Part shown: positions 17,884 through 29,395 of the stretch, piece by piece | Layout: each line of letters opens with the position of its first letter | How positions within the stretch are numbered: the stretch's first letter is position 1 | NCBI GenBank assembly: GCA_945870025.1 | Contig: CAMBQN010000003.1 | Span: forward strand, 1 to 64,000 | DNA length: 64,000 nt | DNA from: Akkermansia muciniphila | GTDB taxonomy: Bacteria; Verrucomicrobiota; Kiritimatiellia; RFP12; JAAYNR01 | Reading direction: 5' to 3' | Made by a program: the position numbers and the translations under genes | The notes under the pieces: model-generated | What the model was told of the DNA's origin: nothing | The model's database searches: none | The model's input: the letters and a program-made list of their open reading frames with translations, nothing else

Positions 17884-19809
17884 ATGTCAACGAACGTAGC
17901 CGACGCGCTTGAGGGGTGGAACAGTGTCCGGAGTGCCGAACTGTATTCGGTGGCGGCCTGGGGCAATGGCTATTTCAGTGTCACGCCAGACGGCTTTGCC
18001 GCCGTCCGCCTGCGGAATTCCTCGGGCGAGGTGTCGGTGAAGCTCTATGACGTCGTGCAGGGGCTGACCGAGCGCGGCCTCACCTGTCCCTTGCTGCTCC
18101 GCTTTTCCGACCTGCTGGGTGATCGCATCCGTATCCTGAACGAGTCATTCGCCAAAGCCATCGCCGACTACGGCTACAAGGGGTGTTACCGCGGCGTCTA
18201 TCCGATCAAGGTCAATCAGCAGCAGCAGGCGGTCTCGGATGTGACGACCTTCGGACGCCCATGGCATCACGGCCTCGAAGCGGGATCCAAGGCTGAGTTG
18301 TGCGCCGCGCTGGCCTTCATGCGAGACCCCGAAGCCTATATCATCTGCAATGGGTACAAGGATACCGAATTCATTGATCTGGCCCTCTCCTCCCTCAAGA
18401 TGGGGCTGCAGACGATCCTCGTCCTCGAAACCCCCGGCGAGCTGGATCTGATCCGTGACCGAGCCGCCGAACTCGGCGTCCGCCCCCGCATCGGCGTGCG
18501 CGTCAAGCTCTCGGCCCGCGTCGGCGGCAAATGGGCCGAATCGGGCGGCGACCGTTCGGTTTTTGGCTTGAGTCCCTCCCAGGTGATCGAGGTGGTTGAC
18601 GCCCTCCGCAGCCACGACATGCTCGACTGCCTCGAAATGCTCCATTATCATCTCGGTTCGCAGGTGCCCAACATCCGCGACATCCGCGCCTCCATCGCCG
18701 AGGCCGCCCGGTTCTACGTCGGACTCGTTGCCGAGGGCGCCCGCATGGGCATCCTCGACATCGGCGGCGGTCTGGCGATCGATTACGACGGCTCGCACAC
18801 CAATTTTCCGTCGTCGGCCAATTACGACATTCAGGAATATTGCGCCGATGTGGTCGAGGGGGCGATGCACGCCTGCAACGAAGCCAGCATCCCCCACCCC
18901 ATCCTGATCTCCGAATCGGGGCGCGCGCTGGTCGGCTATTACTCCGTCCTGTTGATCAATGTGATCGATACCGCCCGGTTCGAAGTTCCCGAACTGCCCC
19001 AGACCCTTCCCGATGTGATTCCCGAACCCCTGGCCAACCTCCTCGAGGTCGCCCGCTCGCTGCGCGCCAAGAACCTTCAGGAGTACTTCCATGATGCGGT
19101 CTTCTACCGCGACGAGATCCACTCCGCCTTCCAGCACGGCGACATCTCCCTGCGCACCCGCGCCCTCGCCGACCAGATCTTCTGGCACATCCTCACGCGC
19201 ATCGCGGCGGAAGTCCGGAAGATGAAGGCCGTGCCCCAGGAGTTGCGCGGTCTCGAAGCGGCGCTGGCCGATGTCTATTACTGCAACTTCTCGGTCTTCC
19301 AGTCGGTGCCCGACGCCTGGGCCGTCGATCAGCTCTTCCCCATCATGCCGATCCACCGCCTGCGCGAGAAGCCGACGCGCCTCGGGTTCATCTCCGACAT
19401 CACCTGCGACTGCGATGGCAAGATCGATGCCTTCATCGATCCGCACGATGTCAAGAGCGCCTTGCCCCTCCATGCCGTCTCCCGCGGCGAGGAGTATCTC
19501 CTGGGCATCTTCCTCGTCGGCGCGTATCAAGAGACCCTCGGCGACCTCCACAACCTCTTCGGCGACACCAATGTCGTCTCCATCCGCGTCGACGAGGATG
19601 GCGAGATCGAATACACTCAGGAATTGCGCGGCGATTCCGTGGGCGATGTGCTCTCCTACGTCGAATACAATCCCGGCACGCTGATGGAGCAATTCCGCGC
19701 CCTGGCCGAGGACGCGGTCAAACAGAAGAAGATCTCCCCCGCCGACCGCCGCACCATCCTCACCGCCTACGAAAACTCGATCCGGGGCTACACGTATTTC
19801 GAGAGCTGA
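17884..19809 (+). CDS. speA: Biosynthetic arginine decarboxylase
   Basis: YPIKVNQQQQAVSDV PLP-lysine region, GLEAGSKAEL, SESGRALVGYYSVL, QSVPDAWAVDQLFPIMPIHRL. Confidence 0.95.
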   Translation: MSTNVADALEGWNSVRSAELYSVAAWGNGYFSVTPDGFAAVRLRNSSGEVSVKLYDVVQGLTERGLTCPLLLRFSDLLGDRIRILNESFAKAIADYGYKGCYRGVYPIKVNQQQQAVSDVTTFGRPWHHGLEAGSKAELCAALAFMRDPEAYIICNGYKDTEFIDLALSSLKMGLQTILVLETPGELDLIRDRAAELGVRPRIGVRVKLSARVGGKWAESGGDRSVFGLSPSQVIEVVDALRSHDMLDCLEMLHYHLGSQVPNIRDIRASIAEAARFYVGLVAEGARMGILDIGGGLAIDYDGSHTNFPSSANYDIQEYCADVVEGAMHACNEASIPHPILISESGRALVGYYSVLLINVIDTARFEVPELPQTLPDVIPEPLANLLEVARSLRAKNLQEYFHDAVFYRDEIHSAFQHGDISLRTRALADQIFWHILTRIAAEVRKMKAVPQELRGLEAALADVYYCNFSVFQSVPDAWAVDQLFPIMPIHRLREKPTRLGFISDITCDCDGKIDAFIDPHDVKSALPLHAVSRGEEYLLGIFLVGAYQETLGDLHNLFGDTNVVSIRVDEDGEIEYTQELRGDSVGDVLSYVEYNPGTLMEQFRALAEDAVKQKKISPADRRTILTAYENSIRGYTYFES

Positions 19810-19868
19810 TGGCGCGCTCCGGAGCCCGGGGTCCCGGCCCGCCCGGCAGCCCCTGCGGGAGTTACGCT

Positions 19869-21221
19869 ATGTTTGATGCCGATTCGCCGCTCTATCGCGC
19901 CGCCATCGCCGTCGCCGCCCGCCTCCGCGAGGCGGGCTGGCCGACCCTCTTTGCCGGCGGCTGTGTGCGCGACGCTCTGCTGGGCCGGGCGATCAAGGAT
20001 ATCGACATCGCCACCGCCGCGCCGCCCGATACGGTCGAGACGCTCTTCCCCAGAACCGTCGCCGTGGGCAAGTCGTTCGGCGTGATTGTCGTACTCACCG
20101 ACACCGCCGCATTCGAGGTCGCCACCTTCCGTTCCGATGGCGCGTATTCCGACGGACGCCGGCCCGACGCGATCCGCTTCACCACCGCCGCCGAGGACGC
20201 CTCCCGTCGTGATTTCACGATCAACGGACTCTTCTACGATCCCGCCGATGGCACGGTCTCGGACTTCGTCAACGGCCGCGCCGACCTCGCCGCGCGCGTG
20301 ATCCGCGCCATCGGCGATCCCTCCGCGCGCTTCCGCGAAGACCACCTCCGGCTGCTGCGCGCCGTCCGCTTTGCCGCCGTCCTCGATTTTGCCATTGAAC
20401 CGGCCACGGCGGTCGCCCTCCGCGCCTGCGCTCCTCTGCTCGCCTCGGTCAGCGGTGAACGGGTCGGCGTCGAACTCACACGCATCCTGTGCGAAGCCTC
20501 CCGGCCGTCACGGGCGCTCGACCTGCTGCGTGAGACCGGCCTCCTCGGCGTCGTGCTCCCCGAAGTCGCCGCCTATCACGGCTGCCCGCAACCGCCCCGG
20601 TACCATCCCGAAGGCGACGTCTGGGCGCACACCTGCCTGATGCTCGACGCCCTGCCCACACCGCGCGATGCCGATCTGGCCTGGGCCGTTCTGCTTCACG
20701 ATGTGGGCAAGCCGCCCACTCGCCAAAGCCTCCCCGATCCCGCGATGGACGGCGCTCTGTGCCACCGCTTCCCCTGCCACGCGCCGCACGGCGCCGGCGT
20801 GGCCGCCGCGATCCTCGCGCGGTTACGGCAGCCGACCGCGCGCGTCGAGGCCGTTTCCGACGCGGTCCGCCGCCACATGGCCTTCGTGGATATTGGCGCG
20901 ATGCGCCCTGCGACCCGGCGGCGCCTGATCGGTTCGCCCGGTTTTGACCTGCTGCTCGAACTTCACCGCCTCGACCTGACCTTCAGCACCGGCGATCTGA
21001 CAACCCATGAATTGGCCCGCGCCTCCCGCGACGCCTTCGTCAACGAACCGGTCCTTCCCGAACCGTGGATTCGCGGTCGCGACCTGATCGCCCGCGGCCA
21101 CCGCCCCGGACCGGAACTCGGCCAGTTGCTGGAACGTCTCTACGACGCCCAGCTTGAGGGCGCCTATCCCGACCGCGAGTCGCTCTTGGCATCGGCACCC
21201 GCCCCGATCGCCTACTCCTGA
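19869..21221 (+). CDS. CCA tRNA nucleotidyltransferase / poly(A) polymerase family
   Basis: LFAGGCVRDALLGRAIKDIDIATAAPPD, RRDFTINGLFYDP, HD motif VLLHDVGKPPT. Confidence 0.92.
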   Translation: MFDADSPLYRAAIAVAARLREAGWPTLFAGGCVRDALLGRAIKDIDIATAAPPDTVETLFPRTVAVGKSFGVIVVLTDTAAFEVATFRSDGAYSDGRRPDAIRFTTAAEDASRRDFTINGLFYDPADGTVSDFVNGRADLAARVIRAIGDPSARFREDHLRLLRAVRFAAVLDFAIEPATAVALRACAPLLASVSGERVGVELTRILCEASRPSRALDLLRETGLLGVVLPEVAAYHGCPQPPRYHPEGDVWAHTCLMLDALPTPRDADLAWAVLLHDVGKPPTRQSLPDPAMDGALCHRFPCHAPHGAGVAAAILARLRQPTARVEAVSDAVRRHMAFVDIGAMRPATRRRLIGSPGFDLLLELHRLDLTFSTGDLTTHELARASRDAFVNEPVLPEPWIRGRDLIARGHRPGPELGQLLERLYDAQLEGAYPDRESLLASAPAPIAYS

Positions 21222-22282
21222 GCCCGGCGTACGGTGCGAAAGCCGATGGCGGCGAAGGTTTCTTCCGGATTGGACCAACCACGTCTCGCTACTCGGACGT
21301 CGGATTCCTCCCATGAACCCCCACGGAGTACGCGCCCTTTCCCTTCCCAACTGGATGTCGGTCCGTACGGGTTGGATGCGTAGTCCGACAAATAGGGGCC
21401 ATAATAATCCCAGCACCACTCCCACACATTGCCAGACACATCGTAAAGCCCGTATCCGTTCGCGCCAAACACAGCAACTGGGCAAGTGTTCGTACCCGCG
21501 TAGTTGGCGTTTGTGGAAGCAATGATGTCTCCCCAGGGATACTGCCGACCGGCAGGACCTCCCCGTGCCGCCCGCTCCCACTCCGCCTCGGTCGGCAACC
21601 GATAGCCATTCGCTGACCAGTCGCAAACGGCTTCCGGTCCATACGTCGCCTCGCGATACACGGCTCCGCCGACGGTGTGGTAGCAGGGCGTGAGCCCCGC
21701 CTGTTCACTCCGCGCATTGCACCACGCGACCGCCTCATACCAGGTGACCGTGTGAACCGGCTGGTTAGTCGCATTGCCGTCTCCTTTTGGAGGATAGAGG
21801 TCGTAGCCGTTTGTAATCGCCCAGTTTCGCACATTCTGCCACAGTGCCCAGGTCACCTCGGTCTGATCCATGTAGAGCGCGCTCGTGTAGACCATGTGGA
21901 CCGGCACCTCATCGTTTCCACCTTCTGCGAACGCATCCCCCATCTGGAAAACCCCGGCTGGGATAAAAGCCATGCCTGCGGGCGTCGCGGGGTCGAACAC
22001 GCGGAGGGAGACCGCAGTGTTGGTTGCCGTGTGCCGGACGAAATCGACCCAGTTGCTGGATCCTGTGAGTGTCACCGCTCGTTGCACGGTGCAGGTCACT
22101 CCTGCCGTCGCGGCGTTGCTCCAGACGAGTGTCCCGCCGGCGGAAAGAGCCGTGATCGCCGTGTTGGTCGGCGAGACCATACGGAAGAAGACCGCGCCGC
22201 CGACCGCCACCCGCGCACACGCGAATGTCACACAGACGAATAGCGCCGCCTGCCGCAAGCGTCGTCCTTTCGTTGTCGTCAT
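21212..22282 (-). CDS. Secreted formylglycine-generating-enzyme (SUMF1) family protein
   Basis: MAFIPAGVFQMGD, YRLPTEAEWERAARGG, YDVSGNVWEWCWDYYG, VLRGGSW. Confidence 0.92.
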   Translation of the reverse strand: MTTTKGRRLRQAALFVCVTFACARVAVGGAVFFRMVSPTNTAITALSAGGTLVWSNAATAGVTCTVQRAVTLTGSSNWVDFVRHTATNTAVSLRVFDPATPAGMAFIPAGVFQMGDAFAEGGNDEVPVHMVYTSALYMDQTEVTWALWQNVRNWAITNGYDLYPPKGDGNATNQPVHTVTWYEAVAWCNARSEQAGLTPCYHTVGGAVYREATYGPEAVCDWSANGYRLPTEAEWERAARGGPAGRQYPWGDIIASTNANYAGTNTCPVAVFGANGYGLYDVSGNVWEWCWDYYGPYLSDYASNPYGPTSSWEGKGRVLRGGSWEESDVRVARRGWSNPEETFAAIGFRTVRRAQE

Positions 22283-22331
22283 GGCTTCCTCCTTTGCGGA
22301 ACGGGGACCCTGCAAGGGATGCGATGGCGGT

Positions 22332-23723
22332 TCAGGGCTGCCGCGCCGCGCGCTCCTGCTGCGCATTGCGGCGGAGATGCAGCACGTCCTTAAACACCAG
22401 CAGCACCATCAGCCCGATCAGCAGCACGGCAAAACCGGTGACCAGCACGTTGATCACCCGGGGGTGAGGCTTGCGCCGGGTGATCATCTCCCAGAGCGAA
22501 AAGACGATATGCCCGCCGTCGAGCACCGGCAGCGGCAGCAGGTTGATGATCGCGAGGTTAATGCAGATCATCCGCAGGAAGCCCATGCTGCTGAGCACAC
22601 TCTCTTGCACAATCCGCCACATCATCGCCATGATGATCACCGGCCCGCCGATCGCGCCAGCCACCCGTTTCCGCTCGCCGCTGACCTTGGGTGCAATCAG
22701 CGCCTTCAACACGCGAACCACCTGCATCGCGTCACTGCGGATCTGCCGCCACGGCGCGCGGTATTGCATCCACATCGCCGACTCGGCGGCGTTATCGACG
22801 CTGACGCCGATCAGACTCAAGCCTGCCGCGTTCAGTATGGGTGTGACCGTGAGGGTCAGGTCTCGTCCGCCGCGCAGCACGCCCAATTGCACCGGCCGCG
22901 CACCGGCGGCCCCCATCCGCATGACGAAATCAGAGCTGTTATGCACCGGTGCCCCGTCCAAGGTCACCACCACATCCTTGGCAAGCATCCCAGCCGCCTG
23001 CGCGGGGCTGTCGGCCAGCACCTCCTGGATCTGGCATTTGCCATCCCAGTACACACCGGCAATTCCGCGGATATCGGGCGATAGGTTGGTCACCGCGACG
23101 CGGACCTTTCGCACGGCGCCGTCGGCGGCAGCCCGGACCGAGAGTTCAACGCCGGTATCCATACCGCCCACTAGGTGACACTCGACGAGGTAATCACTCC
23201 ACGTGGTCACGCGTTGGCCACCGACCTGCTCGATCACATCACCCGGTCGCAGCCCGGCAACCCAAGCGGACGTTTCCGGTTCGACCGTGCCGATCCGCGT
23301 GCTGACCACGCCCGTCACCGATCCCGGCGCAAACCAGATGATCCACGCGAGCACAATCGCCAGCAGCACGTTGCCCGCCGGACCGGCGACCGACACGACG
23401 ATCCGCTTCCACGGCGGCATGTCGGTCAACTTTTCCGCAGCCACCCCGTCGCCCCCCTGAATCGCCTCCATGCCCGACGGATCGAGCTGCGGCAGCGCCA
23501 CGTAACCGCCGACCGGGAAAACGTTGATGCGGTACTCGGTTTGCCCGACCCGCCGCTTCCACAACGCGGGGCCGAACCCGATCGCAAAGGCATCCACACG
23601 GAAACCCAGCAACTTGGCCGACAAGAAATGGCCGAATTCGTGGATGAAAATCGCGAGCCCAAAGAGAAGCGCCACGATCACCCCTGCCCAAACGCCCTGC
23701 ACCACCATCAGAAAAGTGTCCAT
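22332..23723 (-). CDS. rseP: RIP metalloprotease RseP
   Basis: FIHEFGHFLSAKLLG, PDZ domains, NLLPLPVLDGGHIVF. Confidence 0.93.
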   Translation of the reverse strand: MDTFLMVVQGVWAGVIVALLFGLAIFIHEFGHFLSAKLLGFRVDAFAIGFGPALWKRRVGQTEYRINVFPVGGYVALPQLDPSGMEAIQGGDGVAAEKLTDMPPWKRIVVSVAGPAGNVLLAIVLAWIIWFAPGSVTGVVSTRIGTVEPETSAWVAGLRPGDVIEQVGGQRVTTWSDYLVECHLVGGMDTGVELSVRAAADGAVRKVRVAVTNLSPDIRGIAGVYWDGKCQIQEVLADSPAQAAGMLAKDVVVTLDGAPVHNSSDFVMRMGAAGARPVQLGVLRGGRDLTLTVTPILNAAGLSLIGVSVDNAAESAMWMQYRAPWRQIRSDAMQVVRVLKALIAPKVSGERKRVAGAIGGPVIIMAMMWRIVQESVLSSMGFLRMICINLAIINLLPLPVLDGGHIVFSLWEMITRRKPHPRVINVLVTGFAVLLIGLMVLLVFKDVLHLRRNAQQERAARQP

Positions 23724-23736
23724 GTGTGTATCCGTT

Positions 23737-24945
23737 TCACTGTTCGGTCATTGCTGCAATCACCCCTGCGGACTCCCGACGCGCCCAGGCGTCGGCGGCG
23801 AGCACCGCATCCAACGTGTCGTCGGGGGCGGCGTCATGCCGTCCCAAAACCTCTTCAACTGTTCTGGCGATTCCGCTGAAGGAAATCCGCCCCTCTAGAA
23901 AAGCGGCCACCGCCACCTCGTTGGCGCCATTCAGAACCGCGGGGCAGGTGCCTCCGCGCAGCGCCGCCTGGCGCGCCAGCGCCAGACAACGAAACCGATT
24001 CTCATCCGGGCCGTGGAAGGTCAGGCCCCCCAGCGCCGTTAAATCCAGTTCGGGCAGATCGGTGGCGACCCGATCGGGCCAGGTGAGCGCGTACTGGATG
24101 GCAAAACGCATGTCGGGCGGCGAAAGTTGCGCCAGCACCGAGCGGTCGGCGAACTCCACCAGCGAATGGACGATGCTCTGCGGATGCACGAGCACCTCCA
24201 CCCGATCCACGGGGATGTTGAAAAGCCAGTGCGCCTCGATCACTTCCAGCCCCTTGTTCATCATCGTCGCCGAATCGATCGTCACCTTCCGCCCCATGCG
24301 CCAGCGGGGATGGTTGAGCGCGTCGGCCACCGTGACCCGGTCAAAATCAATTTCCGGCGAGGCGGCGAACGGGCCGCCCGACGCGGTCAGGACCAGCCGC
24401 CGCACCCGCGTCTCGGCGAACCGCGACGGATCGGCGCCTGCTGCTCGGACGCACGCCGCCTCGCCGCTCACCGACTGCAGACACTGAAAAACGGCGCTGT
24501 GTTCGCTGTCGATCGGCAGCAGCCGCACGCCGCACGCCTCCCGGCGGCGCATCACGAGCGCCCCCGCCGCGACCAGCACCTCCTTGGTCGCCAAAGCCAC
24601 ATCCTTGCCCGATTCCATGGCCGCGAGCGTCGGACGGAGTCCGGCCATCCCTACCAGCGCGCACAGCGCGATGTCGGCCTCGGCGGTGCGCGCCAGCTCC
24701 TCGACGCCCGCCTCGCCGTCGATCACGTCCAGTTCCGGCGCCAGACGCCGCGCCGTGATCGCCGCAACCGGATCGGCCAGGGCCACCCGCCGCACGCCGA
24801 ACTCCCGCGCCTGCGCCACCAACCGCGCCGCATTGGAACGCGCGGCCAGTCCCGTCACACGCACACAGCCGGGGAGCGCCGCCGCCACCCGCAGCGCGCT
24901 CTCGCCAATCGATCCCGTGCTTCCCAATAGGACTATTGACTTCAT
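23737..24945 (-). CDS. dxr: 1-deoxy-D-xylulose-5-phosphate reductoisomerase
   Basis: LLGSTGSIGESAL, LATKEVLVAAGALV, LTASGGPFA, ATMMNKGLEVIEAHWLF. Confidence 0.96.
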   Translation of the reverse strand: MKSIVLLGSTGSIGESALRVAAALPGCVRVTGLAARSNAARLVAQAREFGVRRVALADPVAAITARRLAPELDVIDGEAGVEELARTAEADIALCALVGMAGLRPTLAAMESGKDVALATKEVLVAAGALVMRRREACGVRLLPIDSEHSAVFQCLQSVSGEAACVRAAGADPSRFAETRVRRLVLTASGGPFAASPEIDFDRVTVADALNHPRWRMGRKVTIDSATMMNKGLEVIEAHWLFNIPVDRVEVLVHPQSIVHSLVEFADRSVLAQLSPPDMRFAIQYALTWPDRVATDLPELDLTALGGLTFHGPDENRFRCLALARQAALRGGTCPAVLNGANEVAVAAFLEGRISFSGIARTVEEVLGRHDAAPDDTLDAVLAADAWARRESAGVIAAMTEQ

Positions 24946-25823
24946 GCGTGGAACCAGGAGAAATAGAAGAACACGACGGCGGGGGCGAACACGAGGCTGT
25001 CAAACACATCCAGCACGCCGCCGATCCCCGGCAGATAGCCCCCGGAGTCCTTGGCGTCAACGGCCCGCTTGAACAGCGACTCGATCAGATCGCCCAACAC
25101 CCCCACCACGCCCAGCACCAGTCCGAGCACCACGGCATGACACAGGGAGACCTGAGCGAACGGGCCAGCCGGTATGGATGAAAAATGTTTGGCCGCCTCA
25201 ACTGCACCCACGCTGCTGGCGACGGCAACGACCATGCCGCCCACGAACCCTTCCCACGACTTTTTGGGCGAGACCCGCGGAAACATCCGGTGCCGCCCGA
25301 ATGCGATGCCGCACGCATAGGCACCCGCATCGCACATTTTCAGCACCAGCGCCGTGTAAAACGCCAGAAAAACACCCTCCCGCGTGATCTCAAAAGGCCC
25401 CGTGGATCCCCATTGCGCCAGCCTCAGAAAAAACGAGAGCATGAACGGGAGGTAACAAAACCCCAGCGCCGTCACCGCTGCATTGCGCAACGGGTCCTTG
25501 GCCTTGGGATCCAGCAGAAGCTGCGTCAGCAGTCCGAAGAACATCAGCGCCAAAAGGAGGCTTTCGTAGGGAAAGCCGCGAGGCAGGCCATTCTCGATGT
25601 GCAGCGGCAAGGCATACAGCACGCCGATCCAGACCATTCCGCCTAAAATCCCCAGCGTCTTCGAAACCGCCATCCCGCCACGCTCGCACAGCCGGTAAAA
25701 CTCATAGAGCGTCAGTCCGGCAAAAAGCTGGAGCACGACGAACAACGCCCAGCCGGGTAGGTAACGCAACACGCCGACCCAGAAACAGGCTACGGCCACA
25801 CCGGTAATAATTCGTTTGATCAT
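24942..25823 (-). CDS. cdsA: Phosphatidate cytidylyltransferase (second copy)
   Basis: SPKKSWEGFVGG...KDSGGYLPGIGGVLDVFDSLVFAP. Confidence 0.94.
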   Translation of the reverse strand: MIKRIITGVAVACFWVGVLRYLPGWALFVVLQLFAGLTLYEFYRLCERGGMAVSKTLGILGGMVWIGVLYALPLHIENGLPRGFPYESLLLALMFFGLLTQLLLDPKAKDPLRNAAVTALGFCYLPFMLSFFLRLAQWGSTGPFEITREGVFLAFYTALVLKMCDAGAYACGIAFGRHRMFPRVSPKKSWEGFVGGMVVAVASSVGAVEAAKHFSSIPAGPFAQVSLCHAVVLGLVLGVVGVLGDLIESLFKRAVDAKDSGGYLPGIGGVLDVFDSLVFAPAVVFFYFSWFHA

Positions 25824-26569
25824 GTGTTTCTACCCTCTGGAAGCGCGTCGCCTCCGCCAATTCCACCGAAGCGCCGATCCCGCTCCGCATAAGCCTCCAG
25901 AGCAGCGCGAAAATCGTCCGCGCCAAAATCGGGCCACAGCACCGGCGTCACCACCAGCTCGCTGTAGGCCGCCTGCCACAGCAGAAAATTGCTCAGCCGG
26001 AACTCACCGCTCGTGCGGACGATCAAGTCGGGATCGGGGATGTCCGGCGCATAGAGATGCGCCGCGACTGTCGCCTCGCTGATCGAATCGGGCTTGAGCG
26101 TCCCGGCAGCGACCTCCTCGGCGATCCGCCGTGCCGCCTGCGCCAGCTCCGACCGGCCGCTGTAGCTCAGCGCCAGGATCAGGGTGCCACCGTCATAGCC
26201 CGCCGTCGCCGCCTCGACCCGTGTAATCTGTCGAACGACTGCCGCCGGCAAGTCGGCCCGGCGTCCGATCACCCGCAGCCGCACCCGATGCTCGTGCAGC
26301 TCGCGTTCGTTATTTCTGAGGAACACCATCAGCAGTTTCATCAGCCCGGCCACCTCGAGCGCCGGCCGGCTCCAGTTTTCGGTGCTGAAGGCATACAGCG
26401 TGAGGTAGCGGATGCCCCAGTCGCGACAGTAGCCCATCACGCGGCGGACCGCATCCGCGCCCGCCTCATGGCCTTTCAGCCGCGGCAAGCCGCGGGCCCG
26501 CGCCCATCGGCCGTTGCCGTCCATGATGAACGCCACATGGAGCGGGATTTTAGGTAGTTTCTCGGCCAT
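25820..26569 (-). CDS. uppS: Isoprenyl transferase (undecaprenyl diphosphate synthase)
   Basis: AFIMDGNGRWARARGLPRLKGHEAG, LTLYAFSTENWSRP, PDLIVRTSGEFRLSNFLLWQAAYSE. Confidence 0.96.
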   Translation of the reverse strand: MAEKLPKIPLHVAFIMDGNGRWARARGLPRLKGHEAGADAVRRVMGYCRDWGIRYLTLYAFSTENWSRPALEVAGLMKLLMVFLRNNERELHEHRVRLRVIGRRADLPAAVVRQITRVEAATAGYDGGTLILALSYSGRSELAQAARRIAEEVAAGTLKPDSISEATVAAHLYAPDIPDPDLIVRTSGEFRLSNFLLWQAAYSELVVTPVLWPDFGADDFRAALEAYAERDRRFGGIGGGDALPEGRNT

Positions 26570-26578
26570 GCTCCGCCT

Positions 26579-28012
<1,434 letters not shown>

Positions 28013-29395
28013 TTAGAGGCCGAGCTTGCCCATCTTGTAGCGAAGGATGCGGCGGGTGGTGCCAAGGCTTTCAGCGGCGCGCGTCTGCACGCCGTCGGCC
28101 CGGCGCAGGGCCTCGGTGATGATCCGGCGTTCGCAGGCGCTGACAGCCTCTTCGAGTTTCAACCCGCCTGCATCCGACGGCGCGGCGGCGGCGGCTGTCT
28201 CTGCGGCGGGCTCCGGTTGCGGCTCTCCGGCGTGGAACTCCTCCGGCAGCCGACGCACGGCGATCTCCGGCTCGCGGCCGTGGAGGACCAGCGCCCGTTC
28301 GACGACGTTGCGCAGCTCGCGCACATTCCCGGGCCAGTCGTAGGCGCACAACCGGCGCAGGGCCTCCGCGTCGAATCCACGGGTTTCGGCATGCAGGGCG
28401 GGGCCGAGCCGGGCCAGGAAATGCGCGAGGAGCAGCGGAATGTCGTCGCGCCGTTCGCGCAGCGGCGGCAGCCGCACCTGCACCACGTTGAGGCGGTAGA
28501 AGAGATCTTCGCGAAAGCGTCCCGTGGCAGCTTCCCGCCTCAGGTCGCGGGCCGTGGCCGCGACGATGCGGGCGTTGGTGCGGAGCAGCCGGGTTCCGCC
28601 GACACGCATGAATTCCCGTTCCTGCAGTACGCGCAGCAGCTTCACCTGCGTGACGGTCGTCATCTCCCCGATCTCGTCAAAAAACAGCGTCCCCGAGCCG
28701 GCCAGGTCGAACCGGCCCGGCTTCTGACGGTCGGCGCCCGTGAAGGCCCCCTTCTCGTGTCCGAACAGCTCACTCTCCAGCAGGTTTTCGGGAAGGGCGG
28801 CGCAATGGACGGCGACGAACGGCTCATCCCGGCGGGGGCTTTGCGCGTGCAGCAGACGGGCGGCGAGTTCCTTGCCCGTCCCGCTCTCCCCCTGGATCAG
28901 CACTGTGGCGTCGGTCACCGCCGCCTGTCGCAATTGCTCAATGGAGACGGCAAAGGCGGGGCTGCAGCCGATGATCTCCTGTGTCGGAAAGGCGGCCGAC
29001 AGCTCGGTCTCCAGGACGGCGACCTGGCGGTGGAGCCGCTTGGTTTCGATCGCCCGCCGCACCACATGGCGGATGTTCGCCACGTCGAAGGGCTTGCCGA
29101 CGAAATCAACGGCCCCCTGGCGGATGGCCTCGACGACGGGTGGGATGGCGGTCGAGGCGCTGACCATGATGACGGGCATCTCGGGATGGTCGGCGTGTAT
29201 CTGGCGCAGGAAGTCGAGCCCGGAACGGCCGGGCATCACGACATCCAGCAGGACCAGATCCACGTGTTCGCGCGACAAAATCGCCTGCGCCTCTTCCGCC
29301 GTTTCGGCCGGCAGCACGGCATAGTCGTTCGCAAAGATCAGCCGCAACGCCTCGCGGCTGCCCCGTTCGTCGTCAACGATCAGCAGTTTCAGCAT
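28013..29395 (-). CDS. Sigma-54-dependent response regulator (NtrC family)
   Basis: Receiver [11 protein letters not shown]+ [33 protein letters not shown]-terminal Fis-type HTH. Confidence 0.93.
   Translation of the reverse strand: MLKLLIVDDERGSREALRLIFANDYAVLPAETAEEAQAILSREHVDLVLLDVVMPGRSGLDFLRQIHADHPEMPVIMVSASTAIPPVVEAIRQGAVDFVGKPFDVANIRHVVRRAIETKRLHRQVAVLETELSAAFPTQEIIGCSPAFAVSIEQLRQAAVTDATVLIQGESGTGKELAARLLHAQSPRRDEPFVAVHCAALPENLLESELFGHEKGAFTGADRQKPGRFDLAGSGTLFFDEIGEMTTVTQVKLLRVLQEREFMRVGGTRLLRTNARIVAATARDLRREAATGRFREDLFYRLNVVQVRLPPLRERRDDIPLLLAHFLARLGPALHAETRGFDAEALRRLCAYDWPGNVRELRNVVERALVLHGREPEIAVRRLPEEFHAGEPQPEPAAETAAAAAPSDAGGLKLEEAVSACERRIITEALRRADGVQTRAAESLGTTRRILRYKMGKLGL

Noticed and set aside
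18145-19692. 515-aa - strand ORF opposite speA
   Set aside because: Antisense artefact of codon bias; the sense strand is an unmistakable arginine decarboxylase.
21212-22282. Sulfatase-activating system
   Set aside because: SUMF1-like protein is present, but no sulfatase gene lies in the window, so a functional link cannot be argued.
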